Of a stretch of DNA of 64,000 nt, positions 46,956-57,415 are shown one piece after another. Source of the DNA: Pseudoclavibacter helvolus (GTDB lineage: Bacteria > Actinomycetota > Actinomycetes > Actinomycetales > Microbacteriaceae); contig NZ_JACHWJ010000001.1 of NCBI RefSeq assembly GCF_014191305.1, positions 496,001 through 560,000 on the forward strand, written 5' to 3'. How positions within the stretch are numbered: the first letter of the stretch is position 1; each line of letters starts with the position of its first letter. Position numbers and translations under genes: made by a program. Below the pieces are notes generated by a model. That model searched no databases and had not been told where the DNA came from. It saw nothing but the letters and a program-made list of their open reading frames with translations.

Positions 46956-48776
46956 CTACTTGAGTGTGATGCCCTGAGTGGCGGGGGCGGCGTTGTATAT
47001 GCCCTCGATGATCCCTCGGTACTTCTCGAGGATCACATGGCGCTTGATCGACATCTTGGGCGTGAGTGTCCCGTTGGCTTCCGTGAACTCTCCGTCGAGC
47101 ACAACGAACTTGCGGATCGACTCGGCCCGGGAGACGCGAGTGTTGGCGCGGTCGACGGCGTGCTGGATCTCGGCAAGCACCTTGGGGTGCTCTGCGGCCT
47201 GAGCGACCGAGATGTTCGGGTCCTCGCCGTTGTTGGCCAGCCAGGTCTTGAGCATCTCGGGGTCGAGCGTGACCAGCGCCGAGATGAACGGCCGCTGGTC
47301 ACCGACGACCACGATCTGGCCGACAAGCGAGTTGGCGCGAATCGGGTCCTCGAGCGCGGCGGGGGAGACGTTCTTCCCGCCGGAGGTCACGATGATCTCC
47401 TTGATGCGGCCGGTGACCGTGATGTACCCGTCCTCGTCGATCGAACCGAGGTCACCCGTCTTGAACCACTCACCGTCGAACGCGGCGGCCGTGGCTTCTG
47501 GGTTCTTCCAGTACTCGCGGAAGACGTTGATGCCCTTGACCTGGAGCTCGCCGTGTTCGTCGGTGCGGACCGAGACGCCGGGAAGCGCAGGTCCGACGGT
47601 GCCGATCTTCGACTTCTCGGCGAGGTTCACGGAGGCGGGCGCCGTGGTCTCGGTGAGGCCGTAGCCCTCGAGGATGTTCACGCCGATGGCGCGGTAGAAG
47701 TGCCCGAGCCGAGCGCCGAGGGGTGCAGAGCCGGAGACGGCGTGCTTCACGTGGCCGCCCATGACCTCACGAAGCTTCGAGTAGACGAGCTTGTCGAAGA
47801 GCTTGTACTGCAGCCCGAGGACAAAGGGCGTCCTGCCCGCATCCTGCGACTCCGAGTAGCGCACAGCGACGTCGGCCGCCTTGCGGAAGATCTTGCCGCG
47901 CCCGCCAGCCTCTGCCTTCTGCTCCGCGGAGTTGTAGACCTTCTCGAAGACACGCGGCACGGCGAGGAGGAACGTCGGGTGGAAGGTGCCGAGCGACTCG
48001 ACGAGCTTCGACGTGTCGGGCTGGTGGCCGACCTTCACGCCGCCGTAGATGCAGAGCACCGAGATTAAGCGAGCGAAGACGTGCGCGAGCGTGATGAAGA
48101 GCACGGTGGACGCGCCGGGGTAGATGAGCGCGCCGAGGGGATCTTTCACGTTGCGGCACAGCTCGACGAAGTTCGAGTGCGTGATGACGCAGCCCTTCGG
48201 GCGTCCCGTGGAGCCGGAGGTGTAGATGAGCGTCGCGATGTCATCGCCGTTCGCGAGGCCGCGGCGTCGCTCGATCTCCGCATCGTCGACCCCAGCCCCT
48301 AGGCGGATGAGTTCCTCGATGGCCCCGGCGTGGAGTGCGTAGCGCACTCGAAGCGTCGAGACGGTCTCCGCGATCTCTTCGAGCTTGTCGTCGTGCTCGG
48401 GCAGCTCCGAGATGATTCCGACTGCCCCGGAGTCCTCGAGCATCCACTCGATCTGCGCCGACGAGCTTGTCTCGTAGACGGGCACCATGACCGCGCCCGC
48501 GTACCAGAGGGCGAAGTCGACGAGCGTCCATTCGTAGTTGGTCTTCGCCACGAACGCGATGCGCTCGCCGGGCTCGACGCCAGCGGCCACGAACCCCTTG
48601 GCGAGGTCATTCACCTTGGCGTGGAAGTCCCGAACGGAGACATCGCGCCAACGATCGCCCTCCGGGAGCCCGAAGAGAGCAAGGTCCGGGGATTCTCGCA
48701 GCCGGTACTGGAGCAGGTCTGTGGTGTTCCAGCTCGGCTCCGGGCTGACTACGGCGGGGGTCTCGGATAGCTTCAT
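46956..48776 (-). CDS. long-chain fatty acid-CoA ligase, FadD15-like
   Basis: A 606-residue AMP-forming ligase. The P-loop motif YTSGSTGRPKG is near residue 200, the adenylate motif GYGLTETTAP near 375, and TGDLGSIDEDGYITVTGRIKEIIVTSGGKNVSP marks the hinge. It activates fatty acids to acyl-CoA for lipid synthesis or degradation, and could supply OleA as well. It is the FadD15 type, whose mycobacterial gene also sits near plsC, aroG and pknL. AGGAG lies eight bases before the ATG. Single gene, divergent from plsC. Confidence 0.92.
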   Translation of the reverse strand: MKLSETPAVVSPEPSWNTTDLLQYRLRESPDLALFGLPEGDRWRDVSVRDFHAKVNDLAKGFVAAGVEPGERIAFVAKTNYEWTLVDFALWYAGAVMVPVYETSSSAQIEWMLEDSGAVGIISELPEHDDKLEEIAETVSTLRVRYALHAGAIEELIRLGAGVDDAEIERRRGLANGDDIATLIYTSGSTGRPKGCVITHSNFVELCRNVKDPLGALIYPGASTVLFITLAHVFARLISVLCIYGGVKVGHQPDTSKLVESLGTFHPTFLLAVPRVFEKVYNSAEQKAEAGGRGKIFRKAADVAVRYSESQDAGRTPFVLGLQYKLFDKLVYSKLREVMGGHVKHAVSGSAPLGARLGHFYRAIGVNILEGYGLTETTAPASVNLAEKSKIGTVGPALPGVSVRTDEHGELQVKGINVFREYWKNPEATAAAFDGEWFKTGDLGSIDEDGYITVTGRIKEIIVTSGGKNVSPAALEDPIRANSLVGQIVVVGDQRPFISALVTLDPEMLKTWLANNGEDPNISVAQAAEHPKVLAEIQHAVDRANTRVSRAESIRKFVVLDGEFTEANGTLTPKMSIKRHVILEKYRGIIEGIYNAAPATQGITLK

Positions 48777-48950
48777 TGCAACTCCTGAGTATCTTCCTGG
48801 TCGTGAGCCGCCTGAACGTAGATGGGTCTGGGGTATCCAGCTTCACGTTCAGTGGTCCTCAACCCTACCGTTTCGGACACGGCGAGCGGCGCAACGGGGT
48901 GGGCATGTCCCGAGTACACTGATGTGCCATCGCCTATCGGGAGGCCACGC

Positions 48951-49670
48951 ATGTTGTATTGGGTGCTCAAGCATCTCTTCGCAGGTCCCTTGGTGCGCGG
49001 AACCTTCCGCCCCTGGGTGCGCGGCGTCGAGAACATTCCCGCAAAGGGTCCGGTCATTCTGGCGTCGAACCACCTCTCGGTCATCGACTCCTTCTTCATG
49101 CCGCTCTCGATCGACCGCCGCGTCTTCTTCCTCGCGAAGAAGGAGTACTTCACCGGCACGGGAATCAAGGGCTGGCTGACCGCGCAGTTCTTCAAGAGCA
49201 CCGGGATGCTCCCCATCGATCGTGGCGGCGGAGCTGCCAGCGAGGCATCGCTGCAGACGGGCCTGCGAGTGCTGAGCCAGGGCAAGGTGCTCGGTATCTA
49301 TCCCGAGGGGACACGGAGCCCGGACGCCCGCATGTTCAGAGGCCGAACAGGCATCGCGCGCATGATCATGCAGGCTGACAAGCCGGTCACCGTCGTCCCC
49401 GTTGTCATGGTCGACACCGAGCGCGTGCTGCCCATCGGCGCGAAGGTGCCCCGGCTCCGCAAGGTCGGAATGGTGTTCGGTGAACCGCTTACGTTCACCC
49501 GCTACGAGGGCATGGCCGCCGACCGCTTTGTGCTCCGATCCATCACGGATGAGATCATGAGCGAGCTGCACGCCCTCAGCAACCAGGACTATCGCGACAT
49601 CTATGCCTCGTCCATCCGCAACAAGATGGATGCAGACGCCAAGGCGCTAGTCGCCGCTCAGAAGCCCTGA
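48951..49670 (+). CDS. lysophospholipid acyltransferase (PlsC-like)
   Basis: A 239-residue membrane-associated acyltransferase. The catalytic HX4D motif is His41-Asp46 (SNHLSVID), and the acceptor motif is E119-G-T-R. It acylates lysophosphatidic acid or a related glycerolipid. The ATG at 48951 is set by GGGAGG; the frame remains open to 48822 but without a better site. TACACT (48915-48920) could be the -10. Followed by a hairpin and then aroG. Confidence 0.9.
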   Translation: MLYWVLKHLFAGPLVRGTFRPWVRGVENIPAKGPVILASNHLSVIDSFFMPLSIDRRVFFLAKKEYFTGTGIKGWLTAQFFKSTGMLPIDRGGGAASEASLQTGLRVLSQGKVLGIYPEGTRSPDARMFRGRTGIARMIMQADKPVTVVPVVMVDTERVLPIGAKVPRLRKVGMVFGEPLTFTRYEGMAADRFVLRSITDEIMSELHALSNQDYRDIYASSIRNKMDADAKALVAAQKP

Positions 49671-49694
49671 GCGATCACACCTGCACTGCGTGAG

Positions 49695-49718
49695 CTGCCC
49701 CGAGTATCGTCGGGGCAG
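49695..49718 (+). terminator. hairpin after the plsC-like gene
   Basis: A perfect 9-bp stem CTGCCCCGA/TCGGGGCAG (49695-49703 and 49710-49718) with a six-base loop, 24 bases after the plsC-like stop. Tail is only TTC. It may be a terminator or an element of the aroG leader. Confidence 0.6.
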
Positions 49719-49768
49719 TTCAGCGTGAGATTCAGAACCACCAGTGCCGCAGCCAACGAGCTGTCGGC

Positions 49769-49806
49769 ATGAGATCAGAGACATGAGATCAGAGAAGCGA
49801 GCATGA
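49769..49806 (+). promoter_or_regulatory. tandem mini-ORFs feeding into the aroG start
   Basis: A 14-base sequence ATGAGATCAGAGAM is repeated head-to-tail (49769-49782, 49783-49796). Read as codons, copy one is a five-residue ORF MRSET whose TGA overlaps the ATG of copy two, and copy two encodes MRSEKRA whose TGA overlaps the aroG ATG at 49803. A chain of two stop/start overlaps leads into aroG. Whether ribosomes use it is unknown; no aromatic residues are encoded, so it is not a classic attenuation peptide. Confidence 0.5.
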
Positions 49807-51188
49807 ACGAATTCACTTCCACCCGCACCGAGTCGATTCCGACGCCCGCCGGCGTGCTCGAGGGCCTCGACGCCTGGCGTGACCTGCCGATCAGGCAGCA
49901 GCCGCAGTGGGGCGACGCGACCAAGGTCGCAAGCGTCTCCGGTGAGCTCGCGTCGCTGCCGCCGCTCGTCTTTGCAGGCGAGGTCGACCGGCTGCGCGAT
50001 CGCATCGCGACGGCTGCCGCCGGTCAGGCGTTTGTCCTCCAGGGTGGTGACTGCGCGGAGACCTTCGCGGGTGCGACCGCGGACAAGATCCGCGCCCGCG
50101 TGCGGACGATCCTGCAGATGGCCGTCGTCCTGACGTACGGCGCCTCGATGCCGGTCGTCAAGATGGGTCGCATGGCTGGCCAGTTCGCGAAGCCCCGCTC
50201 GAGCGACAACGAGACTCGCGGCGACGTGACCCTCCCCGCCTACCGCGGCGACATCGTCAACGACTTCGACTTCACGGAAGAGGGACGCACGCCGGACCCC
50301 GAGCGGATGCTCCGCGGCTACCACACCGCAGCATCGACGCTGAACCTCGTGCGCGCGTTCACGACGGGCGGCTTCGCCGACCTGCGTGAGGTGCACTCCT
50401 GGAACCAGGGCTTCGCCGCGAACCCGGCGAATGCACGCTACGAGCAGCTCGCCGCTGAGATCGACCGCGCGGTGCGCTTCATGGCCGCTGCTGGCGCAGA
50501 CTTCTACGCGCTGCGCGACGTCGAGTTCTTCGTCGGCCATGAGGGACTCCTCATGGACTACGAGCGTCCCATGACCCGCATCGACTCCCGCACGGGTCAG
50601 CCGTACGACACTTCAGGTCACTTCATCTGGATCGGCGAACGCACGCGCGACCTCGACGAAGCGCACGTGGACTTCTTCAGTCGAGTGAAGAACCCGATCG
50701 GTGTGAAGCTCGGGCCGTCGACGACACCCGAGACGATGCTGCGACTCATCGACAAGATCGACCCGAACCGCGAGCCTGGACGCCTGACGTTCATCACGCG
50801 AATGGGTGCTGGCAAGATCCGCGACGCGCTCCCACCCCTGCTCGAGGCCATCAAGAGCAGCGACGCGCAGCCGCTCTGGATCACCGACCCGATGCACGGC
50901 AACGGCATCACGACCCCGAACGGCTACAAGACGCGTCGCTTCGACGACGTCGTCGATGAGGTCAAGGGTTTCTTCGAAGCGCACCGCGCCGCGGGAACGC
51001 ACCCGGGTGGCATCCACGTGGAGCTCACGGGTGACGACGTCACCGAGTGCCTCGGCGGCTCAGAGCAGATCGACGAGAAGACGCTCGAGACGCGCTACGA
51101 GTCGCTCTGCGACCCGCGTCTCAACCACATGCAGTCGCTTGAGCTCGCGTTCCTCGTCGCGGAGGAGCTCCGCGCCGGGAAGCGCTAG
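49803..51188 (+). CDS. aroG: 3-deoxy-D-arabino-heptulosonate 7-phosphate synthase, class II
   Basis: A 461-residue plant-type (class II) DAHP synthase, the first step of the shikimate pathway, joining phosphoenolpyruvate and erythrose 4-phosphate. Typical blocks: FVLQGGDCAETF (metal-binding Cys), KMGRMAGQFAKPRS, LPAYRGDIVN, SHFIWIGERTRDLD-like region and ITDPMHGNGITT. In M. tuberculosis the orthologue (Rv2178c) also neighbours pknL. It is preceded by short tandem ORFs and followed by a strong terminator. Confidence 0.96.
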   Translation: MNEFTSTRTESIPTPAGVLEGLDAWRDLPIRQQPQWGDATKVASVSGELASLPPLVFAGEVDRLRDRIATAAAGQAFVLQGGDCAETFAGATADKIRARVRTILQMAVVLTYGASMPVVKMGRMAGQFAKPRSSDNETRGDVTLPAYRGDIVNDFDFTEEGRTPDPERMLRGYHTAASTLNLVRAFTTGGFADLREVHSWNQGFAANPANARYEQLAAEIDRAVRFMAAAGADFYALRDVEFFVGHEGLLMDYERPMTRIDSRTGQPYDTSGHFIWIGERTRDLDEAHVDFFSRVKNPIGVKLGPSTTPETMLRLIDKIDPNREPGRLTFITRMGAGKIRDALPPLLEAIKSSDAQPLWITDPMHGNGITTPNGYKTRRFDDVVDEVKGFFEAHRAAGTHPGGIHVELTGDDVTECLGGSEQIDEKTLETRYESLCDPRLNHMQSLELAFLVAEELRAGKR

Positions 51189-51204
51189 CGCTCGACACGA
51201 GCAA

Positions 51205-51242
51205 GAAGAAGGCGCACCCCGGAAACGGGGTGCGCCTTCTTC
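51205..51242 (+). terminator. strong hairpin terminator after aroG
   Basis: A perfect 17-bp stem (51205-51221 and 51226-51242) with a stable GAAA tetraloop; arm one begins GAAGAAGGCGCACCCCG. The arm ends CTTCTTC act as a partial T-rich tail. It is also the downstream limit of the convergent kinase gene. Confidence 0.93.
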
Positions 51243-51261
51243 TGTCGTGCGGGCGGCTCCG

Positions 51262-51299
51262 AGTGCGGGCGGTGTCAGCAAGTGCGGGCGGTGTCAGCA
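51262..51299. repeat. 19-bp direct repeat between aroG and the kinase gene
   Basis: Two exact copies of AGTGCGGGCGGTGTCAGCA (51262-51280 and 51281-51299) followed by a degenerate partial copy. Located in the 165-base gap between convergent genes; no function evident. Confidence 0.9.
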
Positions 51300-51353
51300 A
51301 GTGTGGCCGGCGGCCGAGGGACGCGGGAGAGCGAGCGCGTCAGGGCTCGAGGG

Positions 51354-53378
<2,025 letters not shown>

Positions 53379-53488
53379 GTCGTGCAGGATAGCCCGACGA
53401 GGCGGGCGCCTCCCGGATGAAACACCGCACGGCGGCCAGGAATCATTCGAGCTCGCATCGGCGGGCCGGGTCTGCGACCATGTGAGGC

Positions 53489-53833
53489 GTGAGTGACGTC
53501 TTCAGTACCCGTGAGTGGTACACGATTCCCCAGGCCGCAGCCGAGCTCGGCGTCTCGACGGGGCGCGTGTCGACCCTGATCGAGGACAAGCAGCTTCTGT
53601 CGTTCCGCATCGAACGCGAGCCGCGCATCCCTCAAGAGTTCATCAAGGACGGAGAGCCCCTCGCCGGCCTGCGCGGAACGCTGTTCCTGCTCGGCGACGC
53701 CGGGCTCAGCGCTCACGACCAGATGGTGTGGCTCCTGAGCGTTGACGAGACGCTCGGCGTCGCCCCACTGGACGCGCTCGTGCAGGGTCGCAAGACCCAG
53801 GTGCGCCACGCCGTCCAGCTGCTCGAGATCTAG
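53489..53833 (+). CDS. Rv2175c-like DNA-binding protein (likely kinase substrate)
   Basis: A 114-residue protein with an N-terminal helix-turn-helix (YTIPQAAAELGVSTGRVSTLIEDKQLL) and the Rv2175c-type C-terminal half (LRGTLFLLGDAGLSAHDQMVWLLSVDETLG). In M. tuberculosis, PknL phosphorylates Rv2175c on its N-terminal tail and weakens DNA binding. Thr7 in SDVFSTREW is the nearest candidate here. Its gene is divergent from the kinase gene, keeping the pair together. GTG start. The DNA target is unknown. Confidence 0.88.
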   Translation: MSDVFSTREWYTIPQAAAELGVSTGRVSTLIEDKQLLSFRIEREPRIPQEFIKDGEPLAGLRGTLFLLGDAGLSAHDQMVWLLSVDETLGVAPLDALVQGRKTQVRHAVQLLEI

Positions 53834-53887
53834 CCCGGACCTGACCGCCGGTCTGTCCCAGTAGGTTTAGTCCGCCTGGTGGGCCCT

Positions 53888-54970
53888 TTAGTGCTCGCGG
53901 TGGGCGGTTCGCTCGGCGAGCCGCTCGAGGAGCGTGCGCGATGCGTCGTCGAGCTCCAGCTCCTGCAGTCCGGCGAGCGCCTCGCTGAGCGAGGAGCTGA
54001 TGAGTTCCTCCGTGCGCTGCAGCCCGCCCGAGTTCGTGATGAGCTCCTGCATCCACACGATGTCGGCGTCCGTGAGCCCCTGGTCGCCGAGCAGCTCGTC
54101 GAGTCGCGCGGAGTCTTCGGGGGTCGCAAGCTCTTGAGCGGCCGCGATCATGAGCGTGCGCTTCCCCTCGCGCAGATCGTCGCCGCTCGGTTTACCCGTC
54201 ACTGCTTCGTCTCCGAAGACGCCGAGGACGTCGTCTCTGAGCTGGAACGCGAGGCCGAGTGGCAAGCCGAACGCGCGGATCTGCTCGACAAGCGCGTCGG
54301 ATGCGCCACCCAGGAGTGCGCCGAGCACAAGTGGTTCCTCGACGCTGTACCTGGCTGACTTGGAGATCGCGATCGTCGTCGCCCTCGCGGCGCGAGCGTC
54401 GATAGGAACGACGGGCCAGGCAACTTCCTCGACGAGGTCGAGGTACTGGCCTATCGTCACCTCACCGCGCATCTTGCTGAACTCCGCTCGCGCACGGACT
54501 GCGTTCTCGGGGGAGACCAGGGCGCAGGCCTCCACAAAGAGCTGGTCGCTCCAGACGAGGAGGAGATCACCGAGGAGGATGGCGGCGCTCAGCCCGAAGT
54601 GCTCTTCATCGCCCGCCCAAGCGGAAGCCCTGTGGTGCTTCGCGAACGCGCGGTGTGTGGAAGGGGCGCCGCGGCGCGTGTCCGACCGGTCGATGATGTC
54701 GTCGTGCACCAGTGCGGCGGCGTGGAAGAGCTCAATGGAAGCGGCGGCCAGCACGATAGCCTCGCTGGGATCCGACGTGCGTGCCGCGCTGCTGTAGCCA
54801 GCCGCGCAGAACGCCGCTCGAAGCCGCTTGCCGCCAGTCGTGAACGCCGCGGCCTGCGTGAGGAAGGCGGGCACATCGACCCCGATGGGCCCCAGAACTC
54901 GCAGGTTTTCGGCAATTGTGGCGTCCAGACGCCGCTGGACTTTGGAGGACAGCGCAGAACTCTCAGACAC
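53888..54970 (-). CDS. polyprenyl diphosphate synthase (IdsA-like)
   Basis: A 360-residue trans-prenyltransferase. The first aspartate-rich motif is D90-D-I-I-D94 after ALVH, the second DDVLGVFGD near 243, with GGKRLR at 46-51 and GKPSGDDLREGKRT near 258. It builds geranylgeranyl or longer prenyl diphosphates for menaquinone, carotenoids or the undecaprenyl carrier; chain length is not clear, though no bulky residue stands directly before the first motif. It corresponds in position to mycobacterial idsA2 (Rv2173). ATG at 54970. Confidence 0.92.
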   Translation of the reverse strand: MSESSALSSKVQRRLDATIAENLRVLGPIGVDVPAFLTQAAAFTTGGKRLRAAFCAAGYSSAARTSDPSEAIVLAAASIELFHAAALVHDDIIDRSDTRRGAPSTHRAFAKHHRASAWAGDEEHFGLSAAILLGDLLLVWSDQLFVEACALVSPENAVRARAEFSKMRGEVTIGQYLDLVEEVAWPVVPIDARAARATTIAISKSARYSVEEPLVLGALLGGASDALVEQIRAFGLPLGLAFQLRDDVLGVFGDEAVTGKPSGDDLREGKRTLMIAAAQELATPEDSARLDELLGDQGLTDADIVWMQELITNSGGLQRTEELISSSLSEALAGLQELELDDASRTLLERLAERTAHREH

Positions 54971-54997
54971 GACACCACTCTACCCAGGTGCACGCGC

Positions 54998-55003
54998 CTA
55001 CAA
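54998..55003 (+). promoter_or_regulatory. candidate -10 element for the DUF3040 gene
   Basis: TACAAT, a near-consensus -10 hexamer, 55 bases before the DUF3040 ATG in the short divergent gap. No good -35 is recognisable at 16-18 bases. Confidence 0.4.
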
Positions 55004-55057
55004 TGGGCGCAATACTTCGGAGCGGGGCTCCGATCGCCCCTTGAGCACGAGGTCAAC

Positions 55058-55441
55058 ATGGCACTATCTGAGCAAGAGCAGCGGTTGCTTGATGAGATGG
55101 AGCGCAGCTTCTACCAGAACGATGCGGACGTGGTGTCCACATCGCCGAGAAGCGGTGTTGCGGTCACCACGCGATCCGTTGTCGTCGCGTTTCTTTCCGT
55201 CGCTGTTGGCATCGGCGTTGTCGTTGCCGGCGTCGCCACCAACATCCCCGTCCTCGGGGTCGTCGGGTTCGTCCTGATGCTCGCCGGAGTCGTCTACGCG
55301 TTCGCCGCCCCCAAGGGGTCGGCGTCGCAGTCCGATCCATTGCCGACGGGGCGCCCCTCACCGAAGAGCGGCGAGTCGTCCGACGGGTCCTTCATGGACA
55401 AGCTCGGCAACCGCTGGGACAAGCGGCAGCAGGGCGAGTAA
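55058..55441 (+). CDS. DUF3040 small membrane protein
   Basis: A 127-residue protein with the DUF3040 N-terminus MALSEQEQRLLDEMERSFYQND, two adjacent transmembrane helices (VVVAFLSVAVGIGVVVAGV and VLGVVGFVLMLAGVVYAFA) and a hydrophilic tail ending KLGNRWDKRQQGE. Role unknown. In many actinobacteria, including M. tuberculosis (Rv2169c), it lies just upstream of mraZ and the dcw cluster, as here. Start ATG at 55058. Confidence 0.9.
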   Translation: MALSEQEQRLLDEMERSFYQNDADVVSTSPRSGVAVTTRSVVVAFLSVAVGIGVVVAGVATNIPVLGVVGFVLMLAGVVYAFAAPKGSASQSDPLPTGRPSPKSGESSDGSFMDKLGNRWDKRQQGE

Positions 55442-55586
55442 CCTTCAGGGCGAGTGGCCAACACGGGCACTCACCAGCAGGGTTTGTAGTCCACAGGGGT
55501 TGTAGACCGCGGGTCGGGCAAGCGGGGGAGTAGCTCCCTAACGTGCCCCACCACGCTCCACCCTCCACCACCACCTCCTCACACTT

Positions 55587-55618
55587 CGGGACCGGCCACC
55601 TGGCCGGTCCCGTTTTTT
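55587..55618 (+). terminator. rho-independent terminator upstream of mraZ
   Basis: An 11-bp stem CGGGACCGGCC/GGCCGGTCCCG (55587-55597 and 55602-55612) with loop ACCT and a run of six T (55613-55618). The clearest intrinsic terminator in the window. It insulates the dcw operon. Confidence 0.95.
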
Positions 55619-55729
55619 GTGCCCGAAAGTGCCCCAGATGGCTCCATTTCCCTCCACCTCGCTGAGGCCAGTAAATTACTGGCCTCTTTCTGCATTCCCA
55701 GGCGCAAATTGCCGCGTTTCAGTAGATGT

Positions 55730-55764
55730 GTGGTTGGTTGTGGAGTAAAGTGGAACCTGTGGGA
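55730..55764 (+). promoter_or_regulatory. MraZ-box array upstream of mraZ
   Basis: Four GTGG-containing hexamers start at 55730 (GTGGTT), 55740 (GTGGAG), 55750 (GTGGAA) and 55759 (GTGGGA), a nearly exact 10-bp spacing on one helix face. MraZ proteins bind direct repeats of this kind before their own gene and repress the dcw operon. The strong ribosome site GGGAGGGGGG follows. Confidence 0.75.
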
Positions 55765-55790
55765 GTTCAGCGACTGGGAGGGGGGCGTGC

Positions 55791-56222
55791 ATGTTCCTTG
55801 GCACGTACTCGCCCAAGCTCGACGAGAAGGGGCGGCTCATCCTTCCGGCCAAGTTCCGCGACGAGCTCGCGGAGGGCGTCGTGCTGACGCGTGGGCAGGA
55901 CCGTTGCGTCTACGTCTTCTCGAATAGCGAGTTCGAGGAACTGCACAACCGCATCCGCCAGGCCCCGGTCACGAGCAAGCAGGCGCGTGACTACCTGCGT
56001 CTCCTGCTCTCGGGCGCGCACGCCGAGACGCCAGATCGCCAGAACCGGGTCACGATCCCGCAGCAGCTCAGGCAGTACGCCGGGCTCGATCGCGAACTCG
56101 CGGTCATCGGGGCCGGTACCCGCGCCGAGATTTGGGATGCCGAGGCCTGGAACGCATACGTCGAGGCCAACGAGTCAGCCTTCTCCGAAACCGCCGAGGA
56201 GGTGATCCCGGGACTCTTCTGA
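55791..56222 (+). CDS. mraZ: transcriptional regulator MraZ
   Basis: A 143-residue protein with two SpoVT/AbrB-like halves, each with the family DxKGR/DxxxR motif: [14 protein letters not shown] near residues 10-23 and [13 protein letters not shown] near 81-93. It forms a ring that binds repeats upstream of its own gene. First gene of the dcw cluster. A 191-base gap separates it from rsmH. Confidence 0.96.
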   Translation: MFLGTYSPKLDEKGRLILPAKFRDELAEGVVLTRGQDRCVYVFSNSEFEELHNRIRQAPVTSKQARDYLRLLLSGAHAETPDRQNRVTIPQQLRQYAGLDRELAVIGAGTRAEIWDAEAWNAYVEANESAFSETAEEVIPGLF

Positions 56223-56413
56223 CCCTGACCGCCGATTCTCAGCCGTTCCGCCCTGAAGCGCCTTCCCTCGCAGCAGAGCACAGCACCACAACCGGAGCTC
56301 CATCTGAAGCCACTTCCCCGGCGGCAGAAGGAATCTCCACTTCGCTCCCCTCGCACCGTGCGAGGAGAGAGAACGGATGGGAATCAGTGATCAGGGAGGA
56401 ACCCGGACATCGC

Positions 56414-57415
56414 ATGACAGAAAACAGTCAGACAACTCGGCCAGAGAGCGGCGGCGAACGCGACCCCGCCTCGCTTCACACGCCGGTGCTCCTCGAGCGC
56501 TGTGTCGAGCTCCTCGCGCCCGCGCTCCAGGCTCCCGGCAGCATCTACGTCGACGCGACTCTCGGGATGGGCGGGCACAGCGAGGCTGTCCTCGACCGTT
56601 GCCCGAACGCCCGCCTGGTCGGCTTTGATCGCGACTCTGAGGCGCTTGGCCTCGCCGCTCGCCGCCTCGCGCGCTTCGGCGACCGCGTCACGCTTGTGCA
56701 CGCTGTCTACGACGAGTTCGAGTCCTCGCTCGACAAGCTTGGGATCGACACGGTCGACGCGGTCCTGTTCGATCTCGGAGTCTCCTCGCTCCAGCTCGAT
56801 GAGGCGAGCCGCGGGTTCTCCTACATCCAGGATGCGCCGCTCGACATGCGCATGGACGCCACGAAGGGCGTCACAGCGGCTGAAATCGTCGCCTCGTACG
56901 GCGAGGAAGAGCTCAAGCAACTCTTCTATCGCTACGGCGACGAGAAGCTGGCGCCCCGCTACGCGAGCTGGATCGTGCGAGAGCGCGCCCAGTCGCCCAT
57001 CGAGACGACCGGTCAGCTCGTCGATGTCCTCCAGCGCGCGACGCCTGCTGCCAAGCGCGACGCCGGCCACCCAGCGAAGCGCGTCTTCCAGGCGCTGCGC
57101 ATCGAGGTCAATGCCGAGCTCGGCGCGCTCGAGCGTGCGCTTCCGCAGGCACTCAACCGGGTCGCCGTTGGCGGCCGCGTTGTCGTCGAGGCCTATCAGT
57201 CGCTCGAGGACCGCTTCGTGAAGCGTCTCTTCGAAACAAAGACCACCTCGACCGCCCCGAGCGGACTGCCCGTCGAGCTCCCCGAGCACAAGCCCGAGTT
57301 CCAGCGCCTCGTGCGCGGAGCCGAGCGTGCGGGAGCCGACGAAGGCGAGATCAACCCACGAGCCCTTCCCGTGCGCTTGCGCGCGGTGGCCAGAGTAAGG
57401 AGCCCACGGGCATGA
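56414..57415 (+). CDS. rsmH: 16S rRNA (cytosine-1402-N4)-methyltransferase
   Basis: A 333-residue SAM-dependent methyltransferase. HTPVLLERCVELL opens the conserved part, DATLGMGGHSEAVL is the SAM-binding loop, followed by FDLGVSSLQLDEASRGFSY and ALRIEVNAELGALE. It methylates C1402 in the ribosome decoding site. The ATG at 56414 gives family length; the open frame runs back to 56132 over mraZ. AGGGAGGA lies about 14 bases upstream, rather far. A CTCGCA/TGCGAG hairpin around 56350 sits in the leader. Overlaps the next gene by ATGA. Confidence 0.95.
   Translation: MTENSQTTRPESGGERDPASLHTPVLLERCVELLAPALQAPGSIYVDATLGMGGHSEAVLDRCPNARLVGFDRDSEALGLAARRLARFGDRVTLVHAVYDEFESSLDKLGIDTVDAVLFDLGVSSLQLDEASRGFSYIQDAPLDMRMDATKGVTAAEIVASYGEEELKQLFYRYGDEKLAPRYASWIVRERAQSPIETTGQLVDVLQRATPAAKRDAGHPAKRVFQALRIEVNAELGALERALPQALNRVAVGGRVVVEAYQSLEDRFVKRLFETKTTSTAPSGLPVELPEHKPEFQRLVRGAERAGADEGEINPRALPVRLRAVARVRSPRA

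Larger units (their letters stand above)
55442..55790 (+). other. 349-base region between DUF3040 gene and mraZ
   Basis: No gene seen. The first 145 bases show only a small GGGAG-TAG-CTCCC hairpin near 55530. Then come a T-tailed terminator (55587-55618) and the dcw promoter region with GTGG repeats. I looked for tRNA or RNase P RNA features and found none. Confidence 0.6.

Noticed and set aside
55500-55590. tRNA-like stretch GGGGGAGTAGCTCCC before mraZ
   Set aside because: There is no TTCGA arm, anticodon stem or acceptor pairing; it is just a short hairpin.
55442-55790. RNase P RNA upstream of mraZ
   Set aside because: Length would fit, but none of the conserved core sequences is present.
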